DNA from: Defluviicoccus sp.
GTDB taxonomy: Bacteria; Pseudomonadota; Alphaproteobacteria; MPNO01
DNA: 8,152 nucleotides
Assembly (NCBI GenBank): GCA_028820945.1
Contig: JAPPHW010000433.1
Location: 1-8,152, forward strand
Direction: 5' to 3'
Shown: positions 1-6,844 of the stretch, one piece after another
Layout: each line of letters starts with the position of its first letter
Numbering within the stretch: the stretch's first letter is position 1
Notes under the pieces: model-generated
Seen by the model: the letters and a program-made list of their open reading frames with translations, nothing else
The model's database searches: none
Told to the model about the DNA's origin: nothing
Translations under genes and position numbers: made by a program

Positions 1-54
<54 letters not shown>

Positions 55-57
<3 letters not shown>

Positions 58-80
58 GGATCAAGTCCGGGCATGACGAC
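55..80. repeat. Alphaproteobacterial REP-like palindrome
   Basis: A perfect 6-bp inverted repeat, CCCGGA (55-60) and TCCGGG (66-71), encloses the 5-base loop TCAAG and is followed by CATGACGAC. This CCCGGATCAAGTCCGGG-CATGACG pattern resembles a short intergenic repeat that I recall as widely dispersed in alphaproteobacterial genomes. Only one copy is in the window, so repetition is not shown here. Its position just downstream of the hicB-like stop fits the usual intergenic placement of such elements. Confidence 0.6.
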
Positions 81-153
81 AGAGGGGGATGTCAAAGGAA
101 GTCCGCCCCGCACGCCCACTGGAGAGCGCTAACGGGCGATGACTTACGGCTGC

Positions 154-369
154 TCATTCGGCGGGCATGTTCACCACGGTCGCCGTACATTGCGGCTCCG
201 GCACGGGCTCCCGGTGCTCGCGCAGGCTTTCGATGTGATACCGGATCGCTTGACGGATCTCCCGAACGGCGTCTTCCCTCGTATCTCCCGTGGCAATGCA
301 GCCGGGAAGGTCGGGAACGTAGGCCGCGAAATTCGCGGACGCCCTCTCGATCACGATGGTGTATCGCAT
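154..369 (-). CDS. HicB-family (UPF0150-like) antitoxin, apparently orphan
   Basis: A 71-residue protein starting MRYTIVIERA. The run YTIVIE...FAAYVPDLPGCIATGDTREDAVREIRQAI (residues 3-42) is the hallmark of the HicB-like antitoxin fold: a beta strand, the VPDLPGC turn, the TGDT segment, then a helix. Known HicB proteins neutralise the HicA mRNA interferase; many also carry a C-terminal DNA-binding domain. This one ends soon after the core with no ribbon-helix-helix or helix-turn-helix region visible. I chose the ATG at 369 because the protein then begins as the family usually does and an AGGA ribosome site lies a few bases upstream; an in-frame start at 420 would add 17 unrelated residues. 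No hicA-sized partner fits in 1-153 or 370-468, so it is either an orphan or a stand-alone regulator. Confidence 0.82.
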   Translation of the reverse strand: MRYTIVIERASANFAAYVPDLPGCIATGDTREDAVREIRQAIRYHIESLREHREPVPEPQCTATVVNMPAE

Positions 370-468
370 ATTTTCCTTCACTCCGGCGTCCCCGACCACA
401 ACCCGTTTCGTCTGCGCCACGATAGATTATAAGGTCCCGCCACGACCGAAACCCCACGGGAGACCGCC
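370..468. promoter_or_regulatory. Divergent intergenic region between hicB-like and gst genes
   Basis: These 99 bases separate two divergently transcribed genes and must hold at least one promoter for each side. An AT-rich island at 421-433, containing TTATAA at 427-432, stands out in GC-rich DNA and is a plausible -10 region for the GST gene about 35 bases downstream. Only a weak -35 match (TTTCGT, 406-411) lies upstream. On the minus strand the AGGA ribosome site of the hicB-like gene lies just upstream of 369. The promoter assignment is inference. Confidence 0.3.
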
Positions 469-1113
469 ATGCAGATCACCCTTTACTACGCACCCATCAC
501 CTGCGCGCTCGCGCCTTACATCACGCTCACCGAGGCGGGGGCGGAGTTCGAGGTCAGGCCGCTCAATTTCCGCCAGCAGCAGCACATGTCGGCGGAGTTC
601 ATGGCGATCAATCCGAAGCACAAGGTGCCGCTGCTCGCGGTCGACGGCGAGACGATGACCGAGAGCACGGCGATCCAGCTCTGGATCGCGCGCGCCTTCC
701 CCGACGCCCGGCTGCTGCCCGACGACCCGTGGCAGGAGCTCGAGGCGATCTCGCTGCACTCCTGGTGCTCGTCCGGCATCCACCCCTATCTCAGCCGCAT
801 CAACGCCCCGCCCCGGGTGTGCGACGTGCCGGGGACGGCGGACAACGTGGTCGGCCACGCCAGGGAGTATCTCGCCGAGGCGTTCGGCATCGCCGACGGC
901 ATGCTGGCGGGGCGGGAGTACTTCTTCGAGCGCTTCGCCACCCCCGATGCGCATTTCTTCTGGTGCTGCCGGCGCGCGACGCAGTTCGACTTCGATCTCT
1001 CCGCCTTCCCCAACACCTCCGCCCATTTCGAGCGCATGCATCGCCGCGACAGCGTGCAGAGGCTGCTCGCCTACGAGAAACAGGTGCTGGACGGGTTCGC
1101 CAGCGCCGCGTAG
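469..1113 (+). CDS. Glutathione S-transferase, beta-class-like
   Basis: A 214-residue cytosolic protein, the normal GST length. The N-terminal thioredoxin-like domain (about 1-80) begins QITLYYAPITCALAPYI; Cys12 falls where beta-class bacterial GSTs carry their conserved cysteine. The cis-proline motif VPLL is at 53-56, and the glutamate-serine pair that contacts the gamma-glutamyl part of glutathione is at 65-66 (ESTAIQLWIA). The rest (about 85-210) is the alpha-helical C-terminal domain with no membrane segment. GSTs conjugate or reduce electrophiles with glutathione, and some act in catabolic pathways; the substrate here cannot be told. A GGGAG ribosome site at 458-462 supports the ATG. 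The gene lies 69 bases upstream of a TRAP operon on the same strand, so co-transcription is possible but not shown. The family call is firm; the class is an inference. Confidence 0.93.
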   Translation: MQITLYYAPITCALAPYITLTEAGAEFEVRPLNFRQQQHMSAEFMAINPKHKVPLLAVDGETMTESTAIQLWIARAFPDARLLPDDPWQELEAISLHSWCSSGIHPYLSRINAPPRVCDVPGTADNVVGHAREYLAEAFGIADGMLAGREYFFERFATPDAHFFWCCRRATQFDFDLSAFPNTSAHFERMHRRDSVQRLLAYEKQVLDGFASAA

Positions 1114-1182
1114 GCGCCCCGATCCGGTTTTCGAGGCCCGCCGTCGCGTGATAGGCTCGCCGCCATCCAAGGGGAGACGACC

Positions 1183-2202
1183 ATGTCGAAACGTATCGCG
1201 CTTCTGCCGCTCGGCTGCCTCGCGGCCGGGCTCGCCGCCGCCCCCGCCGGCGCCGAGACCGTGCTCCGGATCTCGAGCTGGGCGCCGCCGACCCATTTCC
1301 TCAACGCCACCGTGTGGCCGACCTGGGGGAAATGGGTGACCGAGGCGACCCAGGGCCGGGTCAAGACCAAGATCGAGTACAAGCTCGCCTCGCCGCTCAA
1401 GCAGTTCGGCGTGGTGCGCGACGGCATCGCCGACGCCGGCTGGATCTTCCACGGCTACAACACCCGCTATGTCGCCACCCAGGTGGTCGAGATGCCCAAT
1501 CTCGGCACCAGCGCGGAGGCCGCCGGGGTCGCCTACTGGAAGATCCACGAGAAATACCTGCACAAGGCGAACGAGCATCGCGGCACGGTGCTGCTCGGGC
1601 TGATGTCGCACGGGCCGGCGGTGATCCAGACCAAGAAGCCGCTCAAGGCGCTTTCCGACCTCAAGGGCATGAAGATCCGCGTGCCCGGCGGGGTCGGCAG
1701 CCTGGTCGGCAAGGCGCTCGGCGTCACCGCGGTGAAGCTGCCCGCGCCCAAGGTCTACGAGGCGCTGTCGTCGGGCGTCGCCGACGGCATCTTCATGCCG
1801 ATGGAGACCCAGAAGACCTTCCGCCTCAAGGAGGTGGTCCCCCATGTGATGATCATGCCGGGCGGGCTCTACTACGGAAGCTTCGCCCTGCTGATCAACC
1901 CTGGGACGCTCAAGAAGCTCTCCGACGCCGACCGCAAGGCGGTGATGAGCGTGTCCGGCGCCAAGCTGTCGCAGTTCGCCGGCACGGTGTGGGACGGGGG
2001 CGACAAGGCCGGCCTCGCTGCGGCGAAGGAGGCGGGAACGACAATCCAGACCGCCACGCCGGCCATGAAGAAGGCGTTCCTCGGCCTCATGAAGCCGGTC
2101 GAGGAGGCCTGGATCGAGCGGGCGAGCAAGGGCGGCTACGACGCTCGGGCCGCGCTCGCCGAGCTGCGCCAGACCGCCCGCGCGTATGACAAGGCGAAGT
2201 GA
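1183..2202 (+). CDS. dctP: TRAP transporter periplasmic substrate-binding protein (DctP family)
   Basis: A 339-residue secreted protein. Residues 1-24 are a Sec signal peptide (KR near the N-terminus, a hydrophobic Leu/Ala core, cleavage after Ala22-Gly23-Ala24). The mature part follows the DctP pattern: VLRISSWAPPTHFLNA near the start, a GIADAGWIFHGY segment near 81-92, and LSDLKGMKIRVPGG at 157-170, whose Arg166 corresponds to the conserved arginine that holds the substrate carboxylate in this family. VYEALSSGVADGIFMP (191-206) is the next conserved block. It delivers an organic acid to the membrane subunits encoded just downstream. An AGGGGAG ribosome site precedes the ATG. The stop overlaps the GTG start of dctQ by four bases, showing translational coupling. 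Sequence does not identify the ligand, which need not be a C4-dicarboxylate despite the gene name. Confidence 0.95.
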   Translation: MSKRIALLPLGCLAAGLAAAPAGAETVLRISSWAPPTHFLNATVWPTWGKWVTEATQGRVKTKIEYKLASPLKQFGVVRDGIADAGWIFHGYNTRYVATQVVEMPNLGTSAEAAGVAYWKIHEKYLHKANEHRGTVLLGLMSHGPAVIQTKKPLKALSDLKGMKIRVPGGVGSLVGKALGVTAVKLPAPKVYEALSSGVADGIFMPMETQKTFRLKEVVPHVMIMPGGLYYGSFALLINPGTLKKLSDADRKAVMSVSGAKLSQFAGTVWDGGDKAGLAAAKEAGTTIQTATPAMKKAFLGLMKPVEEAWIERASKGGYDARAALAELRQTARAYDKAK

Positions 2203-2747
2203 GCGGATCCGATCCCGCTGACGGGACGACCTGTTCCGGACGGCGCTTCGGCGGCCTGCTGACCGCCGTTCCGGAAGGGGCGTCCTCCCTGGTGCTGTTC
2301 GCCCTGATGGCGATGACCTGCGTCGACGTCATCGGGCGCGAACTCCTGGGCGCCCCGCTCGACGGGGCGACCGAGCTGACCCAGCTCATGCTGGGCGTCC
2401 TCGTCTTCGCCATCCTCCCGTCGGTGTGCCTCCGCGAGGAGCATGTTTCGGTCGATCTGCTCGACATCTGGTTTCCGGACCGCCTGGTTCCGCTGCGCCA
2501 GGCGATTCTGAACGCGATCATGGCGGCGGCGCTCGCCTTCGTGGCCTGGCGGGTCTGGATCATCGGCAGCCGGGAGGCGGAATACGGCGACGCGACCGAG
2601 TTCCTCGAGATTCAACTCGCGCCGATCACCTATTTCATCGCTGTCCTGAGCGCCTGCGGGGCCGTGGCGTTCGCCGTCAACGTCGTCCGCTATGCGAGCG
2701 GTTCGGGGCCGGCGCCGGCCGGCGGCGACGATCAGAGCAGCGTCTGA
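2199..2747 (+). CDS. dctQ: TRAP transporter small permease subunit (DctQ family)
   Basis: A 182-residue inner-membrane protein with four predicted hydrophobic helices at about 29-47, 60-78, 102-122 and 140-164. CVDVIGRELLGAPLDGATEL (41-60) is the typical loop after helix 1, with the family's arginine, proline and glutamate in order, and REEHVSVDLLD (79-89) matches the conserved HxxVD block after helix 2. DctQ pairs with DctM and helps dock the periplasmic receptor. I use the GTG at 2199 because it overlaps the dctP stop as GTGA and leaves a short cytoplasmic N-terminus before helix 1. The stop is 21 bases before dctM. The C-terminal tail (about 168-182) is Gly/Pro/Ala-rich and probably unstructured. 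Confidence 0.93.
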   Translation: MSGSDPADGTTCSGRRFGGLLTAVPEGASSLVLFALMAMTCVDVIGRELLGAPLDGATELTQLMLGVLVFAILPSVCLREEHVSVDLLDIWFPDRLVPLRQAILNAIMAAALAFVAWRVWIIGSREAEYGDATEFLEIQLAPITYFIAVLSACGAVAFAVNVVRYASGSGPAPAGGDDQSSV

Positions 2748-2768
2748 CGGGACGACGGGCGGAGTCCG

Positions 2769-4085
2769 ATGGATATCGTCCTGATCGGCTTCGTCGTGCT
2801 TCTCGCGCTGGTGTTCCTGCGGTTGCCGATCGCATTCGCGATGGGGATCGTGGGCTTCGTCGGCTTCGGCTATCTCTCCGGATGGCAGCCGTCGCTCTCG
2901 ATGGTCGGGACGCTGGTCTCCGAGACCGCGCTTTCCTACGGCCTGTCGGTGGTGCCGCTGTTCATCCTGATGGGCAACCTGGTCTCCCGGGCGGGGCTCT
3001 CCGGCGAGCTTTACGGCGCGAGCCACGCCTTTCTCGGCCATCGGCGCGGCGGGCTCTCGATGGCCACCATCGTCGCCTGCGGCGGGTTCTCGGCGATCTG
3101 CGGATCCAGCCTCGCCACCGCGGCGACGATGTCCAAGGTCGCCATGCCGCCGATGCGGCGCTACGGCTATTCCGACAGCCTGGCCTCGGCCTCGATCGCC
3201 GCCGGCGGCACGCTCGGCATCCTGATCCCGCCGAGCGTCATCCTGGTGATCTACGGGCTGATGACGGAGACCAGCATCCGCGAGCTGTTCGCCGCCGGCT
3301 TCATCCCCGGGCTGTTCGGGATCGTCCTCTACCTCGCCGCCGTGCAGTGGGTGGTCTGGCGGCGCCCGGAGGACGGGCCGCGGGCCGAGCGGATGCCGTG
3401 GCCGGCGCGGTTCGCGGCGCTCAGGGGCGTCTGGGGGACGCTGATCCTCTTCGTCCTGGTGATGGGCGGGATCTATGGCGGGCTGTTCACCCCGACCGAG
3501 GCGGCGGGGATCGGCGCGGGCGGCGCGTTCCTGATCGCGCTCGCGCGCGGCGCGCTGACCTGGCGCTCGCTGCTGGAGGTGCTGACCGATTCGGCGCGCA
3601 CCACGGCGATGCTGTTCATCGTGCTGATCGGCGCGCTGATCTTCTCCAACTTCGTCAACCGGGGCGGGCTGCCTTCCGGGCTGCTCTCGCTGGTCACCGG
3701 CTACGATCTGTCGCCGCTGATGGTGATCGTCATCATCCTGGCGATCTATCTCGTGCTCGGCTGCGTGTTCGAGAGCCTGTCGATGCTGCTGCTCACCATC
3801 CCGATCTTCTTCCCCGTGGTGCAGGGGCTCGGCTATGCCGGGCTCGGCGAGGAGGCGATCCTGGTCTGGTTCGGCATCATCGCGGTCGTGGTGACCGAGA
3901 TCAGCCTGATCACCCCGCCGGTCGGGCTCAACGTCTTCGTGCTCGCGGGCGTGCTCAAGGACGTGAAGACCAGCACCGTGTTCAAGGGCGTGACGCCCTT
4001 CTGGTGCGCCGACATCGTGCGTCTCGCGCTGCTGGTCGGGATTCCGTCGCTGTCGCTCTTCCTGCCGCGGCTGTTCTACCACTGA
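2769..4085 (+). CDS. dctM: TRAP transporter large permease subunit (DctM family)
   Basis: A 438-residue polytopic membrane protein, the usual length for a stand-alone DctM, in the ion-transporter superfamily. Family blocks appear in order: RLPIAFAMGIVGF (18-30), VVPLFILMGNLVSRAGLSGELY (61-82), GGFSAICGSSLATAATMSKVAMPPM (105-129), GGTLGILIPPSVILVIYG (147-163), GGIYGGLFTPTEAAGIGA (233-250) and EISLITPPVGLNVFV (377-391). The two Pro-rich re-entrant regions are in the expected halves. It forms the ion-coupled substrate channel with DctQ. A GGAG at 2761-2764 is properly placed before the ATG. The gene is last in the operon and ends 16 bases before the stop of the convergent ABC permease gene. It is intact and the call is secure. 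Confidence 0.97.
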   Translation: MDIVLIGFVVLLALVFLRLPIAFAMGIVGFVGFGYLSGWQPSLSMVGTLVSETALSYGLSVVPLFILMGNLVSRAGLSGELYGASHAFLGHRRGGLSMATIVACGGFSAICGSSLATAATMSKVAMPPMRRYGYSDSLASASIAAGGTLGILIPPSVILVIYGLMTETSIRELFAAGFIPGLFGIVLYLAAVQWVVWRRPEDGPRAERMPWPARFAALRGVWGTLILFVLVMGGIYGGLFTPTEAAGIGAGGAFLIALARGALTWRSLLEVLTDSARTTAMLFIVLIGALIFSNFVNRGGLPSGLLSLVTGYDLSPLMVIVIILAIYLVLGCVFESLSMLLLTIPIFFPVVQGLGYAGLGEEAILVWFGIIAVVVTEISLITPPVGLNVFVLAGVLKDVKTSTVFKGVTPFWCADIVRLALLVGIPSLSLFLPRLFYH

Positions 4086-4120
4086 GCCGCGGCGCGGGTC
4101 GTCAACGCCCCGACCAGTGG
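4079..4120. terminator. Possible bidirectional terminator at convergent gene ends
   Basis: CCACTG (4079-4084) and CAGTGG (4115-4120) are perfect complements flanking the stop codons of dctM (plus) and the ABC permease (minus). Between them lies the perfect palindrome GCCGCGGC (4086-4093). A stem of six pairs with a 30-base interior is weak and no T tract follows on either side, so this is not a classical intrinsic terminator. The 16-base convergent gap leaves little other room for one. Offered as a candidate only. Confidence 0.25.
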
Positions 4121-4869
4121 ACGTAGCGCCGCTCGATCAGGAGAAACATCAGGTTGAACCCGTAGCCGAGCGCGCCGGCGACGAAGATGGCGGCGTACAT
4201 GCGCGGCATCTCGAACAGCATCTGGTTGTCGAGAACGTTGTGGCCGAGGCCGTCGATCGAGCCGATGAACATTTCGGCGACGATGACGATGATCAGCGCG
4301 AGCGAGACGCCGTTTCTCAGGCCGACGAAGGTCTGCGGCAGGGACTCGAACAGCATCACGTCGGTGAGCACGCGCAATCTGGATGCACCCATGACCTGGG
4401 CCGCCTGGAGACGGGTCTTGCGCGCGTTCATCACGCCGTATGCGACGTTGAACAGGATCACCAGCGACGCGCCGAAAGTCGCGACCTGGATTTTCGTGGC
4501 ATCGCCCGGGCCCGAGATAGCGAGGAACAGCGGGAAAACCGCGCTGGCGGGCGTCGAGCGAAAAAAATCCACCACGAACTCGACCGACCTGTACACCGGA
4601 ATCGACGACCCCAGCGCGATGCCGAGCGGGATCCCGATGATTCCGGCATAGAGGATCGACAGCGATGTTCGCTCGATGGTTCGGAAAAAGTCGAGCAGGA
4701 GCTGCCCGCCCGTCATGCCGTGCCAGACGGCGGCGAACATGGCGCCGGGCGAGGGCAGGAGCACGCGGTCGACGACCTCCACCCAGTAGGCCAACTGCCA
4801 GATGACGAGCAGCCCCACCACGCCGATCAGCGGAGTGAGCGGCCCGAACCTGTCCATCAGGTATCTCAC
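4102..4869 (-). CDS. ABC transporter permease, SsuC/TauC/NrtB type
   Basis: A 255-residue inner-membrane protein of the binding-protein-dependent permease family, with about six hydrophobic segments (roughly 12-30, 70-90, 108-120, 128-148, 186-204, 224-246). The cytoplasmic coupling loop that docks on the ATPase is QAAQVMGASRLRVLTDVMLFESLP (155-178), a good EAA-loop match with the conserved glycine at 161. RSTPASAVFPLFLAISG (104-120) is the usual upstream conserved stretch of the sulfonate/taurine/nitrate group. The GTG start at 4869 overlaps the ATPase stop as GTGA; an alternative ATG four codons in is possible. It is the last gene of the minus-strand ABC operon. The substrate is set by the binding protein and is unknown. 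Confidence 0.94.
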   Translation of the reverse strand: MRYLMDRFGPLTPLIGVVGLLVIWQLAYWVEVVDRVLLPSPGAMFAAVWHGMTGGQLLLDFFRTIERTSLSILYAGIIGIPLGIALGSSIPVYRSVEFVVDFFRSTPASAVFPLFLAISGPGDATKIQVATFGASLVILFNVAYGVMNARKTRLQAAQVMGASRLRVLTDVMLFESLPQTFVGLRNGVSLALIIVIVAEMFIGSIDGLGHNVLDNQMLFEMPRMYAAIFVAGALGYGFNLMFLLIERRYVHWSGR

Positions 4870-5687
4870 GCGTCGCGCACCGTTTTCTGGAAGACGTCGA
4901 GGCAGTGGGCCTTTACCCGCACGAACTCGGCCTGGGAAATGGTGGCGGCCGTGCGGGGCCGCGGAATGCCGACGGTGACGTAGTCCGCGACCTCGGCGGG
5001 TCCGCGCGAGAGCAGCATCACGTCGTCGGCGAGATAGACCGCTTCCTCGAGGTCGTGGGAGACGAACACCATCGTCGTTTGCGTGTCCATGAACAGCGCC
5101 TGGAGCTGATCGCGCATGAAAAGCGTCATCTCGTAGTCGAGCGCGGAGAACGGTTCGTCGAGGAACAGCACCTCGGGCTCGATCACCAGCGAGCGCATGA
5201 TCGAAACGAGTTGCTGCTGGCCTCCCGACAGCTGGTAGGGGTACTTGGAGAGGTCGAGCGTTACGCCGAGGCGGTCGACCAGCCGTTCCACGCGCTTACT
5301 TCGTTCGGCGCGCGGAATGTTACGGAATTTCAAGGGGTAACGGATATTGTCGATCGACCGCATCCACGGAAACAGGGCCTCCCGGTAGTTCTGGAACACA
5401 TAGCCGAAATTGGTGTCGCGCAGGCGCTTGCCGCCGAACCGGATGGTGCCCGCATCGGGTTCCAGCAGTCCCGCGACAAGATTGATAAGGGTCGATTTTC
5501 CACACCCGTTGGGGCCGAATACCGACACGAAACGGCCGCGCGGGATATCGAGATCGAAGCCGTCGTAGATGACCGCCGCGCCGAAGGCCTTCGACAGGCC
5601 CCGGATCGTGATGTGCGCCTCGCCCGTCGCAGCCGACGGCGAAGGCGCGCCCGCGGCAAACGTTTTCGCAGACGCGCCTTCGACCAT
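4866..5687 (-). CDS. ABC transporter ATP-binding protein, SsuB/TauB/NrtD type
   Basis: A 273-residue ATPase with every motif present: Walker A GPNGCGKST (58-66), Q-loop glutamine 99 in YVFQNY, signature LSGGQQQ (153-159), Walker B VLFLDEP (173-179), D-loop SALD (181-184) and switch histidine 211 in FVSHDLEEA. The order and the SHDLEEAVYLADDV run are typical of the nitrate/sulfonate/taurine importer group. Residues 1-23 are an Ala/Ser/Gly-rich extension before the first core strand, so translation could start later, but the ATG at 5687 has a GAGGCGGA ribosome site. It powers import with two copies of the downstream permease. A 53-base spacer separates it from the binding-protein gene, and that spacer carries a strong palindrome. 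Confidence 0.95.
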   Translation of the reverse strand: MVEGASAKTFAAGAPSPSAATGEAHITIRGLSKAFGAAVIYDGFDLDIPRGRFVSVFGPNGCGKSTLINLVAGLLEPDAGTIRFGGKRLRDTNFGYVFQNYREALFPWMRSIDNIRYPLKFRNIPRAERSKRVERLVDRLGVTLDLSKYPYQLSGGQQQLVSIMRSLVIEPEVLFLDEPFSALDYEMTLFMRDQLQALFMDTQTTMVFVSHDLEEAVYLADDVMLLSRGPAEVADYVTVGIPRPRTAATISQAEFVRVKAHCLDVFQKTVRDA

Positions 5688-5703
5688 GCGTTCCGCCTCG
5701 CCG

Positions 5704-5726
5704 GCGGTCGTATCCTATACGTCCGC
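5704..5726. promoter_or_regulatory. 23-bp imperfect palindrome between binding-protein and ATPase genes
   Basis: Arms GCGGTCGTAT (5704-5713) and ATACGTCCGC (5717-5726) are complementary at nine of ten positions around a 3-base centre. In the minus-strand transcript this would be a hairpin just after the binding-protein stop, ending 16 bases before the ATPase start and directly next to its ribosome site. Such hairpins after binding-protein genes are known in other ABC operons to protect the upstream message and lower expression of the membrane genes. A protein-binding operator is the alternative. Confidence 0.6.
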
Positions 5727-5740
5727 TTCGCGCGGGGCGG

Positions 5741-6727
5741 CTAGAAGACCTTCATATACTTGGTCACGTCGATCCTCTTGGACAGCACGCCGCTGTCGGC
5801 GACGAAGTCAATGAACTGCTGGAACTCCGCCTTGTCCTGGGCCGACATGTCCTTGACCATCGTGAAGTTCACCAGAGGCACCGTGGGCGCGATGGCCGGG
5901 GGCGTGAAGGTGTTCTTCACCAGATGCTTGCGCACCGAAGCGTCCTTTCCGATGTCGGCCAGAGCGCGTGCCCAGGCCTGAGTGAACCGCTTTGCCACTT
6001 CGGGGCGCTCCTTGAGAAACTCCCCTGTGAGCGCGGTGCCCGCGACCCAGGCTTCCGCGTCGTCGCTCCCGAGGATATAGGTGGCGATCACGCCGGCCTC
6101 GATCGCCTTGGCGAAGCCTTGGTTCTCCATGATCGTGACCGCGGGCTCGAGCGTGTAACCCGCGTCATAGGTGCCCGCCTTCATCGCCGTGACATGCTGC
6201 GGCATGGCCAGCTGGTCGAGCTGGTAGTCGCCTTTCTTGAGGCCGTTTGCCGCAAGCACGGCTCTCGCCATCACCATGTTCGCCGGCCCCGGCGCGGACA
6301 TGATCTTCGCGCCCTTGAGGTCCCCGATCTTCTTGGCGTTGTAGCCCTTGCGGACGACGATGGTCTCCATCTTGTACTTCTTGTTCTGGCTGTTGATGGA
6401 GACGTAATTGACGAGCCCCGGCTTCTTGAGGTTCGCGTTCATGCCCTCGATGGTCACCAAATTGGCGGCGACATCGATGGAGTCGGTAATCATCGCCGAG
6501 ACGAGCGCCGGTCCGCCGATGAGGCGCACCATTTCCGCGTCAATGCCCGCGTCCTTGAAATAGCCGCGTTCGAGGGCGACGAAATACGGCAACCCCGACG
6601 TAACCGGGAAGACTCCGACCTTCACCTTGTCCGCCGCCTGAGCGCCCGCGAACGCCGCGAGGGACACGATGGCGGCCGCCGCGTATGCCGACGCAGACCG
6701 CAGCGTCATTTCGGTAATCCTCTTCAT
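5741..6727 (-). CDS. ABC transporter periplasmic substrate-binding protein (NMT1/SsuA/TauA-like)
   Basis: A 328-residue secreted protein. Residues 1-31 form a Sec signal peptide (MKRITEMTLR, then an Ala-rich core, cleavage after Ala29-Gln30-Ala31). The mature part begins DKVKVGVFPVTSGLPYFVALERGYFKDAGID, the opening of the NMT1/THI5-like binding-protein fold shared by nitrate, sulfonate, taurine and pyrimidine-precursor receptors. Other family blocks are IGGPALVSAMITDSIDVAAN (70-89), IGDLKGAKIMSAPGPAN (134-150) and AGTYDAGYTLEPA (184-196). I chose the ATG at 6727 because an AGGAG ribosome site lies 9 bases upstream; an upstream in-frame GTG at 6760 would translate that ribosome site and push the signal peptide inward. 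The ligand is not readable. The neighbouring methyltransferase and monooxygenase-like genes suggest an organic, perhaps methylated, compound rather than nitrate. Confidence 0.92.
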   Translation of the reverse strand: MKRITEMTLRSASAYAAAAIVSLAAFAGAQAADKVKVGVFPVTSGLPYFVALERGYFKDAGIDAEMVRLIGGPALVSAMITDSIDVAANLVTIEGMNANLKKPGLVNYVSINSQNKKYKMETIVVRKGYNAKKIGDLKGAKIMSAPGPANMVMARAVLAANGLKKGDYQLDQLAMPQHVTAMKAGTYDAGYTLEPAVTIMENQGFAKAIEAGVIATYILGSDDAEAWVAGTALTGEFLKERPEVAKRFTQAWARALADIGKDASVRKHLVKNTFTPPAIAPTVPLVNFTMVKDMSAQDKAEFQQFIDFVADSGVLSKRIDVTKYMKVF

Positions 6728-6844
6728 GGTCCCGATCTCCTCTGTCCGGATTGTACGCACCCTGCCAAATTCTTGATTTTACGACCGTTTTCCATGTTAG
6801 ACCATTTTCCGGTCTTGGGGAGTCGCTACGGCGGCGCGGTCGGC
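6728..6844 (-). promoter_or_regulatory. Upstream region of the ABC operon with direct repeats
   Basis: These 117 bases between the methyltransferase stop and the binding-protein start are much more AT-rich than the flanks. They hold two 11-base direct repeats, GACCGTTTTCC (6783-6793) and GACCATTTTCC (6800-6810), one mismatch apart and 17 bases out of phase. Across the second repeat runs an imperfect dyad ATGTTAGACCAT (6794-6805). On the minus strand, TACAAT and TAAAAT are possible -10 elements downstream, without a convincing -35. The region probably holds a promoter or operator for the ABC genes, though read-through from the methyltransferase gene is also possible. Confidence 0.4.

Noticed and set aside
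427..1845. A 472-codon minus-strand frame opposite gst and dctP
   Set aside because: An antisense shadow, rich in Arg, Gly and His, with no recognisable fold.
2136..4082. A 648-codon open frame on the minus strand opposite dctQ and dctM
   Set aside because: Its protein is low-complexity Arg/Asp/Glu/His/Gln-rich with no domain, lies entirely antisense to well-supported membrane protein genes, and is the usual shadow frame of GC-rich coding DNA.
2426..4126. A 566-codon plus-strand frame overlapping dctQ and dctM in another phase
   Set aside because: Arg/Gly/Ala-rich composition without motifs; the dctM frame carries every family block.
6728..6760. Upstream GTG start for the ABC binding protein
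   Set aside because: It would translate the AGGAG ribosome site and place 11 extra residues before a normal signal peptide; the ATG at 6727 is better.
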